A stretch of 64,000 nt of DNA from Lachnospiraceae bacterium (GCA_910575255.1 CAJTEM010000021.1:1-64000), one strand, 5' to 3'; counted from the stretch's first letter, positions 1 through 8,868 are shown. Notes: a model not told the origin generated them from the sequence alone. Program-made: numbers and translations.

Positions 1-388
1 GGAGAAAAATTTTTTGATAGTTTTAGAAATCTGGTTATCATTCTGGCTGTCTTGTGTTATACTGTTATTCATAGCATGAGCCTCCGGTGGTATGTTGTTT
101 CTGAGCAATTCAATTATACCAAAACCAGAGTGTTTCATGCTATTTTATTGCCAGTTTTTATTGAATTTTCAAGGTGCATAGGCACTTATGCAAGTGCGAA
201 GTTTGAGTTATTATATCTATCGGAGGATGCAAAACAACGGTTTGGAAGCGGATTGGATAGAGAAGGGAGGCTTTACCTTGTAGCTGAACAAAAAATATGT
301 TATCATAGGATAAAATCCTGTCACGTTATAAAAACAGGTAAAAATGTCAGGAGAAACATGGGATATACATTGTTAAGAAGGATCTGTT
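1..388. other. AT-rich upstream region without a convincing gene
   Basis: The stretch before the PTS regulator is AT-rich. A 121-codon open frame (52-417) crosses it and overlaps the regulator start by 29 bases, but it has no ribosome site and resembles no family I know, so I leave it out. The only signals I see are a possible promoter at 278-306 and a weak CCTGT/ACAGG stem around 318-340. Confidence 0.5.
278..306 (+). promoter_or_regulatory. Possible sigma-A promoter of the LevR-type regulator
   Basis: TTGTAG and TATCAT are separated by exactly 17 bases, about 80 bases before the regulator start. The -35 box is imperfect, so this is a plausible but unproven housekeeping promoter. Confidence 0.4.
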
Positions 389-3313
389 ATGAAAAAACGA
401 ATTTTAGAGTTGATTGAAGGCGAAGATAAGAAAAATCCTTTGACAGATGATGAGATCGCCATTCGTCTGGGGATAAACCGAAAAACAGTTACCCTTAACC
501 GCCAGGAAGCGGGAATTGCAGATTCCAGGGAACGGAAGCGTCCGGTATTAAAGGCAAGGCTCCGGGAATTGATAAAGGAAGACTCTGCCATGTCGGAACG
601 AGAACTGACCAGACGTTTGGAAGCGGAAGGATTTGTGGTGGGAAAGTATGTGGTTGGCAGGCTGGCAGAGGAGATTCGGGAAGAATATAGATCGGCAAAA
701 GCAAAAGAACAGGAAACTGTTGGAAAAACAGAAAAGAAAGTTTCTTCGCCGATATCTTGGGAAAAGCCGGACACCAGCGTGTTTCGGAATTTTATCGGCT
801 ATAGAGGAAGTCTGATGAACCAGATATCCCAGGCACAGGCAGCAGTCCTTTATCCCCCAAAGGGGCTTCATTGTCTGATTTACGGGCCGTCAGGGGTTGG
901 CAAAAGTTATTTGGCAGAGCTGATGCACAGCTTTGCCTGCGGTACGGAAAATTTCGGAAAAAATCCGCCTTATTTTGCTTTTAACTGTGCAGATTATGCG
1001 GACAACCCGCAGCTGCTTTTAGCCCAGCTGTTTGGTTATAATAAAGGCAGCTTTACCGGAGCGGATAAGGATCGCAAAGGTGTCGTGGAATTGTGCAATG
1101 GAGGAATATTGTTTCTCGATGAGGTTCACCGCCTTTCCCCGGAAGGCCAGGAGCTTCTGTTTTATTTGATGGACAGAGGCAGATTCCGCAGATTGGGCGA
1201 AGTAGATACCCAGCGGGAATGTCATCTGATGATTATTGCTGCAACGACAGAAAATCCTCAAAGCTCCCTTCTGGTAACCTTTCGGCGAAGAATCCCCATG
1301 ATTATTGAAATTCCTCCTTTGCGGGAGCGCCCGCAGGAAGAATGTCTGGAATTTATCAGCAGCTTTTTCTGGCAGGAAGCCAGTTTGCTGGGAAAATATA
1401 TTATTGTGAAAAAGGAAGTCCTGCAATATCTGATGAGCGTAGATTATGTGGGAAATGTGGGACAGGTTAAGTCAGATATTAAGGTGTGCTGTGCAAAGGC
1501 TTTTCTGGAAAGCAAGCGAAAAAAATCAGAAACTATCGAGGTTGATTTCGGATGTCTGACCAGGGGGATGAAGGGTGTGCTTCCGGCAGGTTATACAAGC
1601 CAGAATTTACGTCTGGTACAGGAGGATATGTATTTTTATCCGGAAGGTGCTCCCGGAGAGCAGAGATCAAGCGAAGAATTGAAGAATTGGGATCTTTATG
1701 GGATTTTGGAGCGCACCTATGACCGTCTGGTAAAAGCCGGAGTCAGTGAAGGAGAGATCAACAGCAGACTGACATCAGAGATAGAAGCGCAGCTCTTCCG
1801 GGGAATACGTCAGATAGAAAATTCTCGCTTCAGCGGAGATGAGATGGTGACGATTGTGGGCGAGGAGATCATGAAGATGACCAGGGATATCTATCAGATG
1901 GCAAAACAATATTTTGCCGATCTGCGGGACTCCCTTTTATATCCGCTGGCCGTTCACATGAAAATGGTACTTCAGAGAAATGACAGTAAAAGCCGGGTAG
2001 CAACCAGGGTGCAGGGATTAAAGACGAGATATAAGAGAGAATATGAGGCTGCTGAAAAGATCTGGCAGGAAATCAGCCGTAAATATTATCTTAGTGTGCC
2101 AGAAGAAGAGATTGGATTTCTGGCGATGTATCTATATCGCTTCCGGGAACATGAAGAGAGTGAAAAGAAGCGCATCAGTGTGCTTGTAGTTTCTCACGGG
2201 GCAGTCGCCTGCGGCATGGCGGAGGTGGCTAATGCAGTGCTTGGGACAGATCATGCCAAGGGACTGGAGATGAATTTAATGGATTCCCCGTCAGAAATGA
2301 CAGAAAAGGTTATTCAGGCAGCCTTGATGTTAAATCAGGGGAAAGGGATTATTATTCTGGCGGATATGGGTTCCCTGATGCTGGTAGGAGAAAAAATTCG
2401 GGAACGTTTAAAAATTTCCGTAGGCATTGTGGGAAGAACCGATACGATGATGGTCATCGAGGCAGTGCGCAGAACGCTCTGGACCGATGACAGCTTAGAG
2501 CAGATTGTGGAAGCATTAGATACCAAGCGTTTTCTTTCGCCGAGGGAATCGGGGAAAAAAACCTGTAAGAAGGCAGTTCTTTGTTTATGTATTACCGGGG
2601 AAGGATCGGCAAAGATGTTAAAGGACTTTATTGAAGAGCGCCTGAAAAGCAGTCTGGAAGGCGTTGAAATTCTGGTTCGCGGATATATCGAGGCGGCAGA
2701 TGTCAGCCAGATTATTCAGAAAGCGGAAGAAAATTATGAGATTCTGGCTATTGTAGGAACGATTGATCCGGAACAGGAAACCTATCCTTTCTTGTCACTT
2801 CAAAAAGTATATTCGGGAAATGGTCTGGGAATTCTTCGGAGAATTTTAAAGCGCCGGCAGCTATTGGAGGAAAATGATCTTAAAGAGGTAATCCATTCTC
2901 AGCACATTTTATTATCTTCAGGCTGCCGGTATAAGGATGAACTTCTGGATAAGATGATTGGAGGTTTGGCAAAGGACGGTTTTGTCGATGAGGGATTCCT
3001 GCTGAGCGTGTACAAAAGGGAAGGGATGATGACCACGGTTTTAAACGGAGGGATTGCAATTCCGCATGGGAATCCTGAATATGTCCAAAAACCGGCCATT
3101 GCGGTAACAAAATTAGACACACCGGTGGCATGGGATGGGATCAACACCGTAGATTTAATTTTTGTCCTGGCATTGGATGAAAAATCAAAAAAATATTTTG
3201 AGCAGTTATATCAGATTATCTCCGATGAATCCATGGTTTCTGCGCTTCGCAGATGTGGAAGGCCGGAAGAAATCTATCAGCTTTTATGCAGAAGCACAAA
3301 ATCAGACAAATAA
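389..3313 (+). CDS. LevR-family sigma-54-dependent PTS-regulated activator
   Basis: A 974-residue transcription activator predicted to open a sigma-54 promoter and to be controlled by PTS phosphorylation. Domains in order: an N-terminal winged helix (about 1-110); an AAA+ sigma-54-interaction domain with Walker A GPSGVGKS at 166-173 and a GSFTGA loop at 220-225 (the family norm is GAFTGA); a PRD near 480-590 with His523; a mannose-type EIIA-like domain with His603 in the SHG motif; a linker domain; and a C-terminal fructose/mannitol-type EIIA-like domain with His893 in IPHG. The second conserved PRD histidine position appears to be Tyr (FLAMYL). The start is supported by AAGGA six bases upstream. 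The target is almost certainly the operon beginning 47 bases downstream, which has a matching -24/-12 promoter. Which phosphorylation activates and which inhibits cannot be read from sequence. Confidence 0.92.
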   Translation: MKKRILELIEGEDKKNPLTDDEIAIRLGINRKTVTLNRQEAGIADSRERKRPVLKARLRELIKEDSAMSERELTRRLEAEGFVVGKYVVGRLAEEIREEYRSAKAKEQETVGKTEKKVSSPISWEKPDTSVFRNFIGYRGSLMNQISQAQAAVLYPPKGLHCLIYGPSGVGKSYLAELMHSFACGTENFGKNPPYFAFNCADYADNPQLLLAQLFGYNKGSFTGADKDRKGVVELCNGGILFLDEVHRLSPEGQELLFYLMDRGRFRRLGEVDTQRECHLMIIAATTENPQSSLLVTFRRRIPMIIEIPPLRERPQEECLEFISSFFWQEASLLGKYIIVKKEVLQYLMSVDYVGNVGQVKSDIKVCCAKAFLESKRKKSETIEVDFGCLTRGMKGVLPAGYTSQNLRLVQEDMYFYPEGAPGEQRSSEELKNWDLYGILERTYDRLVKAGVSEGEINSRLTSEIEAQLFRGIRQIENSRFSGDEMVTIVGEEIMKMTRDIYQMAKQYFADLRDSLLYPLAVHMKMVLQRNDSKSRVATRVQGLKTRYKREYEAAEKIWQEISRKYYLSVPEEEIGFLAMYLYRFREHEESEKKRISVLVVSHGAVACGMAEVANAVLGTDHAKGLEMNLMDSPSEMTEKVIQAALMLNQGKGIIILADMGSLMLVGEKIRERLKISVGIVGRTDTMMVIEAVRRTLWTDDSLEQIVEALDTKRFLSPRESGKKTCKKAVLCLCITGEGSAKMLKDFIEERLKSSLEGVEILVRGYIEAADVSQIIQKAEENYEILAIVGTIDPEQETYPFLSLQKVYSGNGLGILRRILKRRQLLEENDLKEVIHSQHILLSSGCRYKDELLDKMIGGLAKDGFVDEGFLLSVYKREGMMTTVLNGGIAIPHGNPEYVQKPAIAVTKLDTPVAWDGINTVDLIFVLALDEKSKKYFEQLYQIISDESMVSALRRCGRPEEIYQLLCRSTKSDK

Positions 3314-3329
3314 TGGCATGGTTCTTGCT
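3314..3329 (+). promoter_or_regulatory. Sigma-54 (-24/-12) promoter of the aldolase-PTS-dehydratase operon
   Basis: TGGCATG, four bases, then TTGCT. The invariant GG (3315-3316) and GC (3327-3328) are exactly ten bases apart, as sigma-54 requires, and only one base departs from the consensus TGGCACG-N4-TTGC. It lies directly after the stop of the LevR-type activator and about 30 bases before the aldolase start, giving a predicted transcript start near 3340. Confidence 0.9.
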
Positions 3330-3359
3330 CTTAATTAAGGTGAAAGGAGTGAGGACAAT

Positions 3360-3992
3360 ATGAGCATTCAGAATTTTCCAAAAGTAACTGTTATTCTAAG
3401 AGGTTACACCTATCCGCAGATTCGGTCAGTTGTGAAAAATCTTGCAGGAAGCAAGCTGCGCTCTGTTGAAATTACCATGAATACGCCAGGAGCCCTGGAA
3501 GCGATTGAAAAAATCAGCCAGGAATTTGGGGATTCGGTCATGGTTGGAGCAGGCACAGTGCTTACCTGCGAGCAGGCACAAGAATCTATTCGGGCAGGTG
3601 CAGCCTTTCTTTTATCTCCCACCATGCTGGATAAGAAGATTCTGGATCTGTGCAGAGAGAAGCATGTGATCAGCGTACCAGGCGCATTTTCTCCCACGGA
3701 AATTAAAAAGAGCTTTGAGGATGGTGCGGATATTGTAAAGGTATTTCCGGCAGCCAGATTGGGGAGCAGGTATCTGTCGGACATCGCGGCCCCTTTGGGA
3801 AAAATGCCGCTGATGGTGGTGGGGGGAATTGGGACTGCGAATATTGCGGAGTATTTTCAGGCAGGTGCGTCCTTTGCAGGAATTGCCTCTGGAATTTTTA
3901 ACAAGGAAGATATTCTCAGCCAAAATGAAGAGGGGATTCGGAAATCCATTGAAGAAATGGAGAATACATTAAGAAAACTGGAAGGAGAGTGA
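3360..3992 (+). CDS. eda: KDPG/KHG-type 2-keto-3-deoxy-phosphosugar-acid aldolase
   Basis: A class I aldolase of 210 residues, the normal length for the family. It is predicted to cleave a 2-keto-3-deoxy-6-phospho-hexonate into pyruvate and a triose phosphate. The Schiff-base lysine is Lys127 in VKVFPA, the catalytic glutamate is Glu37 in VEIT, and the phosphate/carboxylate-binding segments GAGTVL (63-68) and GGIG are present. It is the first gene after the sigma-54 promoter, with a GGAG-type ribosome site, and the PTS IIA gene starts four bases after its stop. The stereochemistry of the natural substrate (gluconate- or galactonate-derived) cannot be decided from sequence; the eda symbol marks the family, not proven specificity. 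Confidence 0.9.
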   Translation: MSIQNFPKVTVILRGYTYPQIRSVVKNLAGSKLRSVEITMNTPGALEAIEKISQEFGDSVMVGAGTVLTCEQAQESIRAGAAFLLSPTMLDKKILDLCREKHVISVPGAFSPTEIKKSFEDGADIVKVFPAARLGSRYLSDIAAPLGKMPLMVVGGIGTANIAEYFQAGASFAGIASGIFNKEDILSQNEEGIRKSIEEMENTLRKLEGE

Positions 3993-3996
3993 CAGT

Positions 3997-4461
3997 ATGA
4001 GCATTGCATTTGACCAATCTTTAATATTAAAGATTGAAAATGCGAAAACAAATATGGAGGTGCTTTCACAAATGTGTGAGCATCTCTGTGAAAGAGGAAT
4101 CGTTAAAGATACTTATTGTAAAGCAATTCTGGAGCGGGAAGAAAGTTTTCCGACGGGCCTGAATACCCATGGAATTAATGTGGCAATCCCCCATGCGGAT
4201 GTGAGTCATGTAAATACGGCATCATTGTGTGTAGCAGTATTAAACCCGACCGTTGATTTTCGTGCAATGGACGAGCCGGAGGATGCCGTAGCTGTAAGTC
4301 TGGTGATTATGCTGGTGCTTACAGAACCTCATGGACACCTGGAAATGCTCCAGAAAATTGTCGGTCTGATTCAAAATCAGGAAGATGTAAAGCAGATTAT
4401 CAATGCCAAAGATAAGGGAACGATTGAGGCCGTTATACGAAGATATCTGCTGGACGTATAA
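3997..4461 (+). CDS. PTS EIIA component, fructose/galactitol type
   Basis: A 154-residue cytoplasmic phosphocarrier that takes phosphate from HPr and passes it to the IIB protein. The phosphorylated histidine is His66 in the IPHAD motif, followed by the usual hydrophobic core segment (SLVIMLVLTEP). Length and motif match stand-alone GatA-like IIA proteins. It lies four bases after the aldolase and 85 bases before IIB, within one operon. Specificity is set by IIC and cannot be read from this subunit. Confidence 0.9.
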   Translation: MSIAFDQSLILKIENAKTNMEVLSQMCEHLCERGIVKDTYCKAILEREESFPTGLNTHGINVAIPHADVSHVNTASLCVAVLNPTVDFRAMDEPEDAVAVSLVIMLVLTEPHGHLEMLQKIVGLIQNQEDVKQIINAKDKGTIEAVIRRYLLDV

Positions 4462-4546
4462 AGGAAAGGCAGTGATTTGTTACACTGAATTTCTGCAGAT
4501 GCAAAATAAGAAAAAAGAAAAAAAGTTAAAGAAAGGAAAAATCATT

Positions 4547-4828
4547 ATGAAAAGAGTATTAGTGGCATGTGGAAACGGAATTGCAACTTCAACAGTTGTC
4601 GCAACGAAAATTCGTGAAAAATGTGAGGAAAATGGTGTTGCTGTCACCGTTAATCAGTGCAAGCTTTTAGAGGTAGAATCTAAAGCCGATGATTACGATT
4701 TGCTGGTAACTACCGGGAAATTTACCGGCGGAACCGTAACCATTCCAGTGATTACAGCAATCTCTCTTTTAACCGGAATCGGAGAAGAGGCGACTTTAGA
4801 TCAGATTGTGGAGGAACTGAAGAAATAA
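4547..4828 (+). CDS. PTS EIIB component, galactitol type
   Basis: A 93-residue IIB protein whose phosphorylated cysteine is Cys9 in the P-loop-like CGNGIATS motif at the N terminus, typical of GatB-like proteins. I place the start at the ATG preceded by AAAGGA nine bases upstream. A longer in-frame extension back to 4403 would overlap the IIA gene and add 48 residues that look like translated intergenic sequence. It carries phosphate from IIA to the incoming substrate at the membrane. Confidence 0.9.
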   Translation: MKRVLVACGNGIATSTVVATKIREKCEENGVAVTVNQCKLLEVESKADDYDLLVTTGKFTGGTVTIPVITAISLLTGIGEEATLDQIVEELKK

Positions 4829-4894
4829 GTAAACAAACAGTAAAAAAATACGGGAATAAGAGAAAATACGGGAATGTGAGTGGAGGTAGGCAAT

Positions 4895-6238
4895 ATGCAA
4901 ATATTTTATAATATTTTTAATGTGATCCTGGATGCCGGGGCAACGGTCATGCTTCCTATTATTATTACCATTGTGGGTCTTGTCTTTGGCGTTAAGCTGG
5001 GAAAGGCATTTCGCTCCGGCCTGATGCTTGGGATTGGTTTTGCGGGCATTAATCTGGTAATTAATATGATGAAAAGCAGTATTGGTCCGGCAGCACAGGC
5101 AATGGTTGAAAATTTTGGGATTCATCTGGATATTCTGGATGTGGGTTGGGGCTCGATTGCAGCAGTGACCTGGGCATCTCCAATTATTGCTTTGCTAATT
5201 TTTGCGATTCTGGCAACCAATATTATTATGCTTGTGCTGAAAATTACCGACACGCTGGATGTGGATATTTGGAATTACCATCACATGGCCATCGTGGGGA
5301 TTTTGGTATATTATGTGACAAAAAATGTGTTTTTGGGTGTTTCTGCATCCATCGTTATGGCTGTGGTTTCTTTTAAATTGTCCGACTGGACAGCGCCTCT
5401 GGTAGAGGATTTCTTTGGAATTCCGGGTGTTTCGCTTCCCACCATGTCGGCTTTATCCAGCGTGATTATTGCTGCTCCCTTAAACTGGATTTTGGATCGG
5501 ATACCTGGTGTAAATAAACTGGATTTCAGTGTAAAAGATGCCAAGAAATATTTGGGGATTTTCGGTGAACCCATGATGCTGGGGTTGATTTTCGGGTGCG
5601 TCATCGGGGCCCTGGCCCGTTATTCAGTGGCAGAAATTCTTACTCTTGGTGTAAATATGGCTACGGTTATGGTATTGATTCCTAAGATGACTTCCCTGTT
5701 TATGGAAGGTCTGATGCCGATTTCCGACGCGGCAAAGAAATTCTGCCAGGAGAAATTTAAAGGCAGAAATCTTTTGATTGGTCTGGACGCAGCAATTGTT
5801 GTAGGTAATCCGGACGTTATTACTACTTCTCTGATTGTTATCCCATTAACGATTCTGATGGCCGCCATATTGCCCGGAAACCGCGTGCTGCCCTTTGCTG
5901 ATCTGGCAGTTGTAACTTTCCGGGTAGCGCTGCCTGTGGCAATGACCAAGGGAAATCTGTTTAAAAATATTATTATCGGCCTTTTCTGCACAGCAGCGAT
6001 TTTGCTTGCCGGTACAGCAACTTCTCCGATCCTTACAGCACTTGCCACAGAGGTGGGGCTGGATTTGGGAAGCAATATGATTACATCTTTTGCAGGTCCC
6101 AGCCTGACCGTAAGTTATCTGATTTATACTGCATTTACAGGAAATCTGCTGATCTCTGTTCCGGTTATGCTTTTGGCAATTGGTGCAATATGGTTCTTTA
6201 TGGCACGTAAGGGACGTCAAAGCATGGCAAAGGCATAA
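4895..6238 (+). CDS. PTS EIIC permease, galactitol (GatC) type
   Basis: A polytopic membrane protein of 447 residues with about ten to twelve hydrophobic segments, matching the GatC-like IIC family. It translocates the substrate while IIB phosphorylates it. The chosen ATG has GGAGG eight bases upstream; an in-frame GTG at 4880 lies before that ribosome site and is unlikely. The only enzymes in the operon act on sugar acids, so the substrate is probably an aldonic acid rather than a polyol. That is inference from context; the family itself is known mainly from galactitol and other polyols. Confidence 0.88.
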   Translation: MQIFYNIFNVILDAGATVMLPIIITIVGLVFGVKLGKAFRSGLMLGIGFAGINLVINMMKSSIGPAAQAMVENFGIHLDILDVGWGSIAAVTWASPIIALLIFAILATNIIMLVLKITDTLDVDIWNYHHMAIVGILVYYVTKNVFLGVSASIVMAVVSFKLSDWTAPLVEDFFGIPGVSLPTMSALSSVIIAAPLNWILDRIPGVNKLDFSVKDAKKYLGIFGEPMMLGLIFGCVIGALARYSVAEILTLGVNMATVMVLIPKMTSLFMEGLMPISDAAKKFCQEKFKGRNLLIGLDAAIVVGNPDVITTSLIVIPLTILMAAILPGNRVLPFADLAVVTFRVALPVAMTKGNLFKNIIIGLFCTAAILLAGTATSPILTALATEVGLDLGSNMITSFAGPSLTVSYLIYTAFTGNLLISVPVMLLAIGAIWFFMARKGRQSMAKA

Positions 6239-6321
6239 AACAGCAAAATCCTGGACAGCGAAAAATATGGTGCCCGAAAGGGTATGCAACACTGTGAAAC
6301 GTGCACAGAATGGAGGAAATG

Positions 6322-7956
6322 ATGATAAGAGCAATTGATAAGCTGGAACCCTTTCAAAGAGCGATTTCAAAGGCTCATCTTGCCTCGGCAGGCGTATCCC
6401 TGGATGCGTTGGACACGAAACCGCTGATTGCCATCGCTAACAGCTGGAATGAAATTTGTCCGGGGCATGAGCCGCTAAAACAGCTTGCAGAGGAAGTAAA
6501 AAAAGGAATCCTGGAGTCCGGCGGAGAGCCGGTGGTATTTAATACCGTTGCCATGTGTGACGGAATAGCACAGGGACATTCCGGCATGCGTTACTGCCTG
6601 CCTCACCGGGAAATTATAACAGATTCAGCGGAAGCAATGATTGTGGGCGAAGGGGTGTTTGATGGTGTAGTTTACATGGGCTCCTGTGATAAGATTGTAC
6701 CCGGAATGCTTAATGCGGCAGCGAGAATTAATTTGCCGTCCGTTATCGTAACATCAGGTCCGTGTTTTGCCAAAATAAAGCCCAATGAGTCGAAGGAGCT
6801 TCGCCAGCGCTTTCTGCGGGGGGAGATTACTGAACGAGATGTAATCGAAGGAACTTTAAAATACTATACCGGGCCGGGAATTTGCCCGTTTTTAGGCACA
6901 GCCAACACCATGGGCGCATTGTGTGAAGCCTTAGGTATGATGCTTCCAGGCGGAAGCCTTATTCCTTCCAGTACCAGTATGCGCCGATTCTCAGCCAGAG
7001 AGTCGGGACGGGCAGTGATGAAGCTGGTGGAGAAGCAGATTACACCAGCGCAGATCATGACAAAGGAAGCCCTGGAAAATACCATTACCCTTCTCAGTGC
7101 CATTGGCGGCTCTCTGAATGCCCTTATACACCTTCCGGCGCTGGCAGCCGAATTGGGAATTGAACTGGATTGGGATGATTTTTCTGAAATTACAAGCAAA
7201 ACACCGGTACTGACGGCGATTGTTCCGAATGGCAATCAGACCGTAGTGGATCTGCATTACGCAGGAGGAATTCCGGCAGTAATGAAAGAACTGAAACCGG
7301 TGCTGCACCAGGAAGTAATGACCGTGACCGGAAAGACTCTTGGAGAAATCCTGGACGAAACTCCCGATGGTGACAAAGAAACCATTCGCAGTATGGCAGA
7401 ACCCATATCTAAAGCAGACGGCATACAGGTACTTTATGGAAACCTGGCGCCTGACGGGGCATTAGTGAAAACTTCCGCCGTGCCGGAAGATGTCCGTGTA
7501 TTTACAGGCACAGCAAAGGTATTCAACAGCGAAGATGAGTGTTATGGGGCATTTCGGGAAAAGCAGATTCAGGAAGGAGATGCCGTGATTGTCCGCTATG
7601 AAGGGCCCAAAGGCGGTCCCGGAATGAAGGAACTGCATCGGATCACGGAAATTATTAAGGGAATTCCCAAAACAGCCGTTATTACGGACGGAAGATTTTC
7701 AGGTGCCAGCGGCGGTCTTAGTATCGGATATTTATGTCCAGAAGCAGCAGATGGCGGACCTATTGCCCTGGTAAGGGATGGGGACAGAATCTCTGTGAAC
7801 CTGGCCAAAGGAGAGATACTTCTGGAGGTCAGCGAGGAAGAATTAGAAAAACGCAGAGCGGAATGGAAACCTGTGGAACGTGCCAGAGAGAAGGGACTGC
7901 TCCGCCGGTATGCGCAGACTGTCAGTACAGCCAGAAAAGGCGCAACGTTGAAATAA
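6322..7956 (+). CDS. IlvD/Edd-family sugar-acid (or phospho-sugar-acid) dehydratase
   Basis: A 544-residue iron-sulfur dehydratase of the family that holds dihydroxy-acid dehydratase, 6-phosphogluconate dehydratase and several aldonate dehydratases. Cluster-related cysteines are seen in AMCDG, GSCDK and the GICPF segment; the last is unusual, as relatives usually have a Gly-Gly-Met run after that cysteine. The ATG at 6322 is preferred because GGAGG ends five bases before it; ATGs at 6310 and 6319 are in frame but badly spaced. Being last in an operon with an aldolase and a PTS, it most likely makes the keto-deoxy-phospho acid that the aldolase cleaves. A role in branched-chain amino acid synthesis is less likely in this context. 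Confidence 0.85.
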   Translation: MIRAIDKLEPFQRAISKAHLASAGVSLDALDTKPLIAIANSWNEICPGHEPLKQLAEEVKKGILESGGEPVVFNTVAMCDGIAQGHSGMRYCLPHREIITDSAEAMIVGEGVFDGVVYMGSCDKIVPGMLNAAARINLPSVIVTSGPCFAKIKPNESKELRQRFLRGEITERDVIEGTLKYYTGPGICPFLGTANTMGALCEALGMMLPGGSLIPSSTSMRRFSARESGRAVMKLVEKQITPAQIMTKEALENTITLLSAIGGSLNALIHLPALAAELGIELDWDDFSEITSKTPVLTAIVPNGNQTVVDLHYAGGIPAVMKELKPVLHQEVMTVTGKTLGEILDETPDGDKETIRSMAEPISKADGIQVLYGNLAPDGALVKTSAVPEDVRVFTGTAKVFNSEDECYGAFREKQIQEGDAVIVRYEGPKGGPGMKELHRITEIIKGIPKTAVITDGRFSGASGGLSIGYLCPEAADGGPIALVRDGDRISVNLAKGEILLEVSEEELEKRRAEWKPVERAREKGLLRRYAQTVSTARKGATLK

Positions 7957-7962
7957 TGAATG

Positions 7963-8026
7963 AAAAACAGAATATTGCAGCAGTTTATAATTAGGAAAAA
8001 CGCTGCAATGTTCTGTTTTTTATTTT
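7963..8026. terminator. Bidirectional terminator after the dehydratase
   Basis: A long stem pairs AAAAACAGAATATTGCAGC with GCTGCAATGTTCTGTTTTT, with A-rich and T-rich flanks on either side, so it can stop transcripts from both strands. The minus-strand cotJC reading frame runs into it, one sign that this frame's end is not native. Confidence 0.85.
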
Positions 8027-8419
8027 TGACAGGCAAGCGGAAAGCATTTTTGGGAAAATAAGTAATATGGCCGTTAACCGGAGAGGTTGTATTCTGGCAG
8101 CCGGATTTCGGTTTTCAGTATGGAAATGGAAGGAGCCACCCAGAATTATATGAGCCACAATGAGGATCGGTGTTAAAGATAATACGAGTCTGCCTGAACC
8201 GGGGGCAGAGAGGGACCGTATTGCTACCGATATACCTATATCGGTCAATGTTCCCTTTGCCATTTTATAAGGCATGGAGAAACGCTGAGAAAGGTAACGC
8301 ATGGATGCGCCCATTTCGCCGTCTGGTCCACCGTACTGACTGATAATAAATTGCGCCATCTTCGGGTTTGGCTGGCTGATGTTTACCGGGTATTGCAGTC
8401 GTTTTTCATATTTCCACAT
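7991..8419 (-). pseudogene. cotJC: Truncated spore coat protein CotJC
   Basis: The first 64 or so residues match CotJC closely (MWKYEKRLQYPVNI at the start, then SQYGGPDGE, RYLSQRF and LTDIG). CotJC is a manganese-catalase-like spore coat protein of roughly 190-200 residues. After LTDIG the expected metal-binding helix (TEELAHLEM in relatives) is missing, replaced by about 78 residues with no resemblance to CotJC that run through the terminator hairpin. The 3' two-thirds of the gene therefore seems to have been lost by deletion. It starts directly after the cotJB stop. Confidence 0.85.
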
Positions 8420-8680
8420 TTAGTTGCACCTTCCTTCCCATGGCCATGGATCGTTGGACCAGATCCAATAGCTGGCATCATTGACATCCGTCATAAACAG
8501 TGGGCCGCACTGGGCTTCATAGGTTTGAACGGCATTGTTGTATAGAGCTCTGACCTGCTGATAATAGGCCGGGGCTGCTGTATCACAGGGATGAGTGTCC
8601 AGAAAGAGGATAGCGTCATCCACAGCAAATCCAGTCTGGTATACCTGGTTGAGCAGGGCATTGCAGGTGGAATTCATCAT
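8420..8680 (-). CDS. cotJB: Spore coat protein CotJB
   Basis: An 86-residue protein with the CotJB pattern: an N-terminal helix, the FLDTHP motif, a central YYQQVRALYNNAV helix and the C-terminal YWIWSNDPWPWEG tail. CotJB is a small component of the CotJ complex that goes into the spore coat under mother-cell control. The start overlaps the cotJA stop by four bases (ATGA), indicating translational coupling, and its stop abuts cotJC. The gene itself looks intact although cotJC is not. Confidence 0.93.
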   Translation of the reverse strand: MMNSTCNALLNQVYQTGFAVDDAILFLDTHPCDTAAPAYYQQVRALYNNAVQTYEAQCGPLFMTDVNDASYWIWSNDPWPWEGRCN

Positions 8681-8868
8681 TGCTGATACCTCCTGTAATT
8701 AAAATTTAAGTCAAGTTCGGGAAAAATGGTTCCCTGGGCAAATGCTTTATTTAAAGGATAGGTCTGGCGCCATACCTGCCATGGAATATATCCCATTCCG
8801 ATGGGAAATTGCTGCTCAAATGCACCTGCACGGGCAGACGGGCAGGCATCAGGGGCAAAATAATTCAT
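8677..8868 (-). CDS. cotJA: Spore coat-associated protein CotJA
   Basis: A 63-residue protein with the CotJA core: IPWQVWRQTYPLNKAFAQGTIFPELDLNF. I chose the ATG at 8868 because AAAGGAG lies eight bases upstream on this strand; an in-frame start at 8898 would place that ribosome site inside the gene. First gene of the cotJABC operon, probably made in the mother cell, although I could not identify a clear SigE or SigK promoter upstream. Confidence 0.9.
   Translation of the reverse strand: MNYFAPDACPSARAGAFEQQFPIGMGYIPWQVWRQTYPLNKAFAQGTIFPELDLNFNYRRYQQ

Noticed and set aside
52-417. 121-codon open frame upstream of the PTS regulator
   Set aside because: No ribosome site, no recognisable family, and it overlaps the well-supported start of the regulator.
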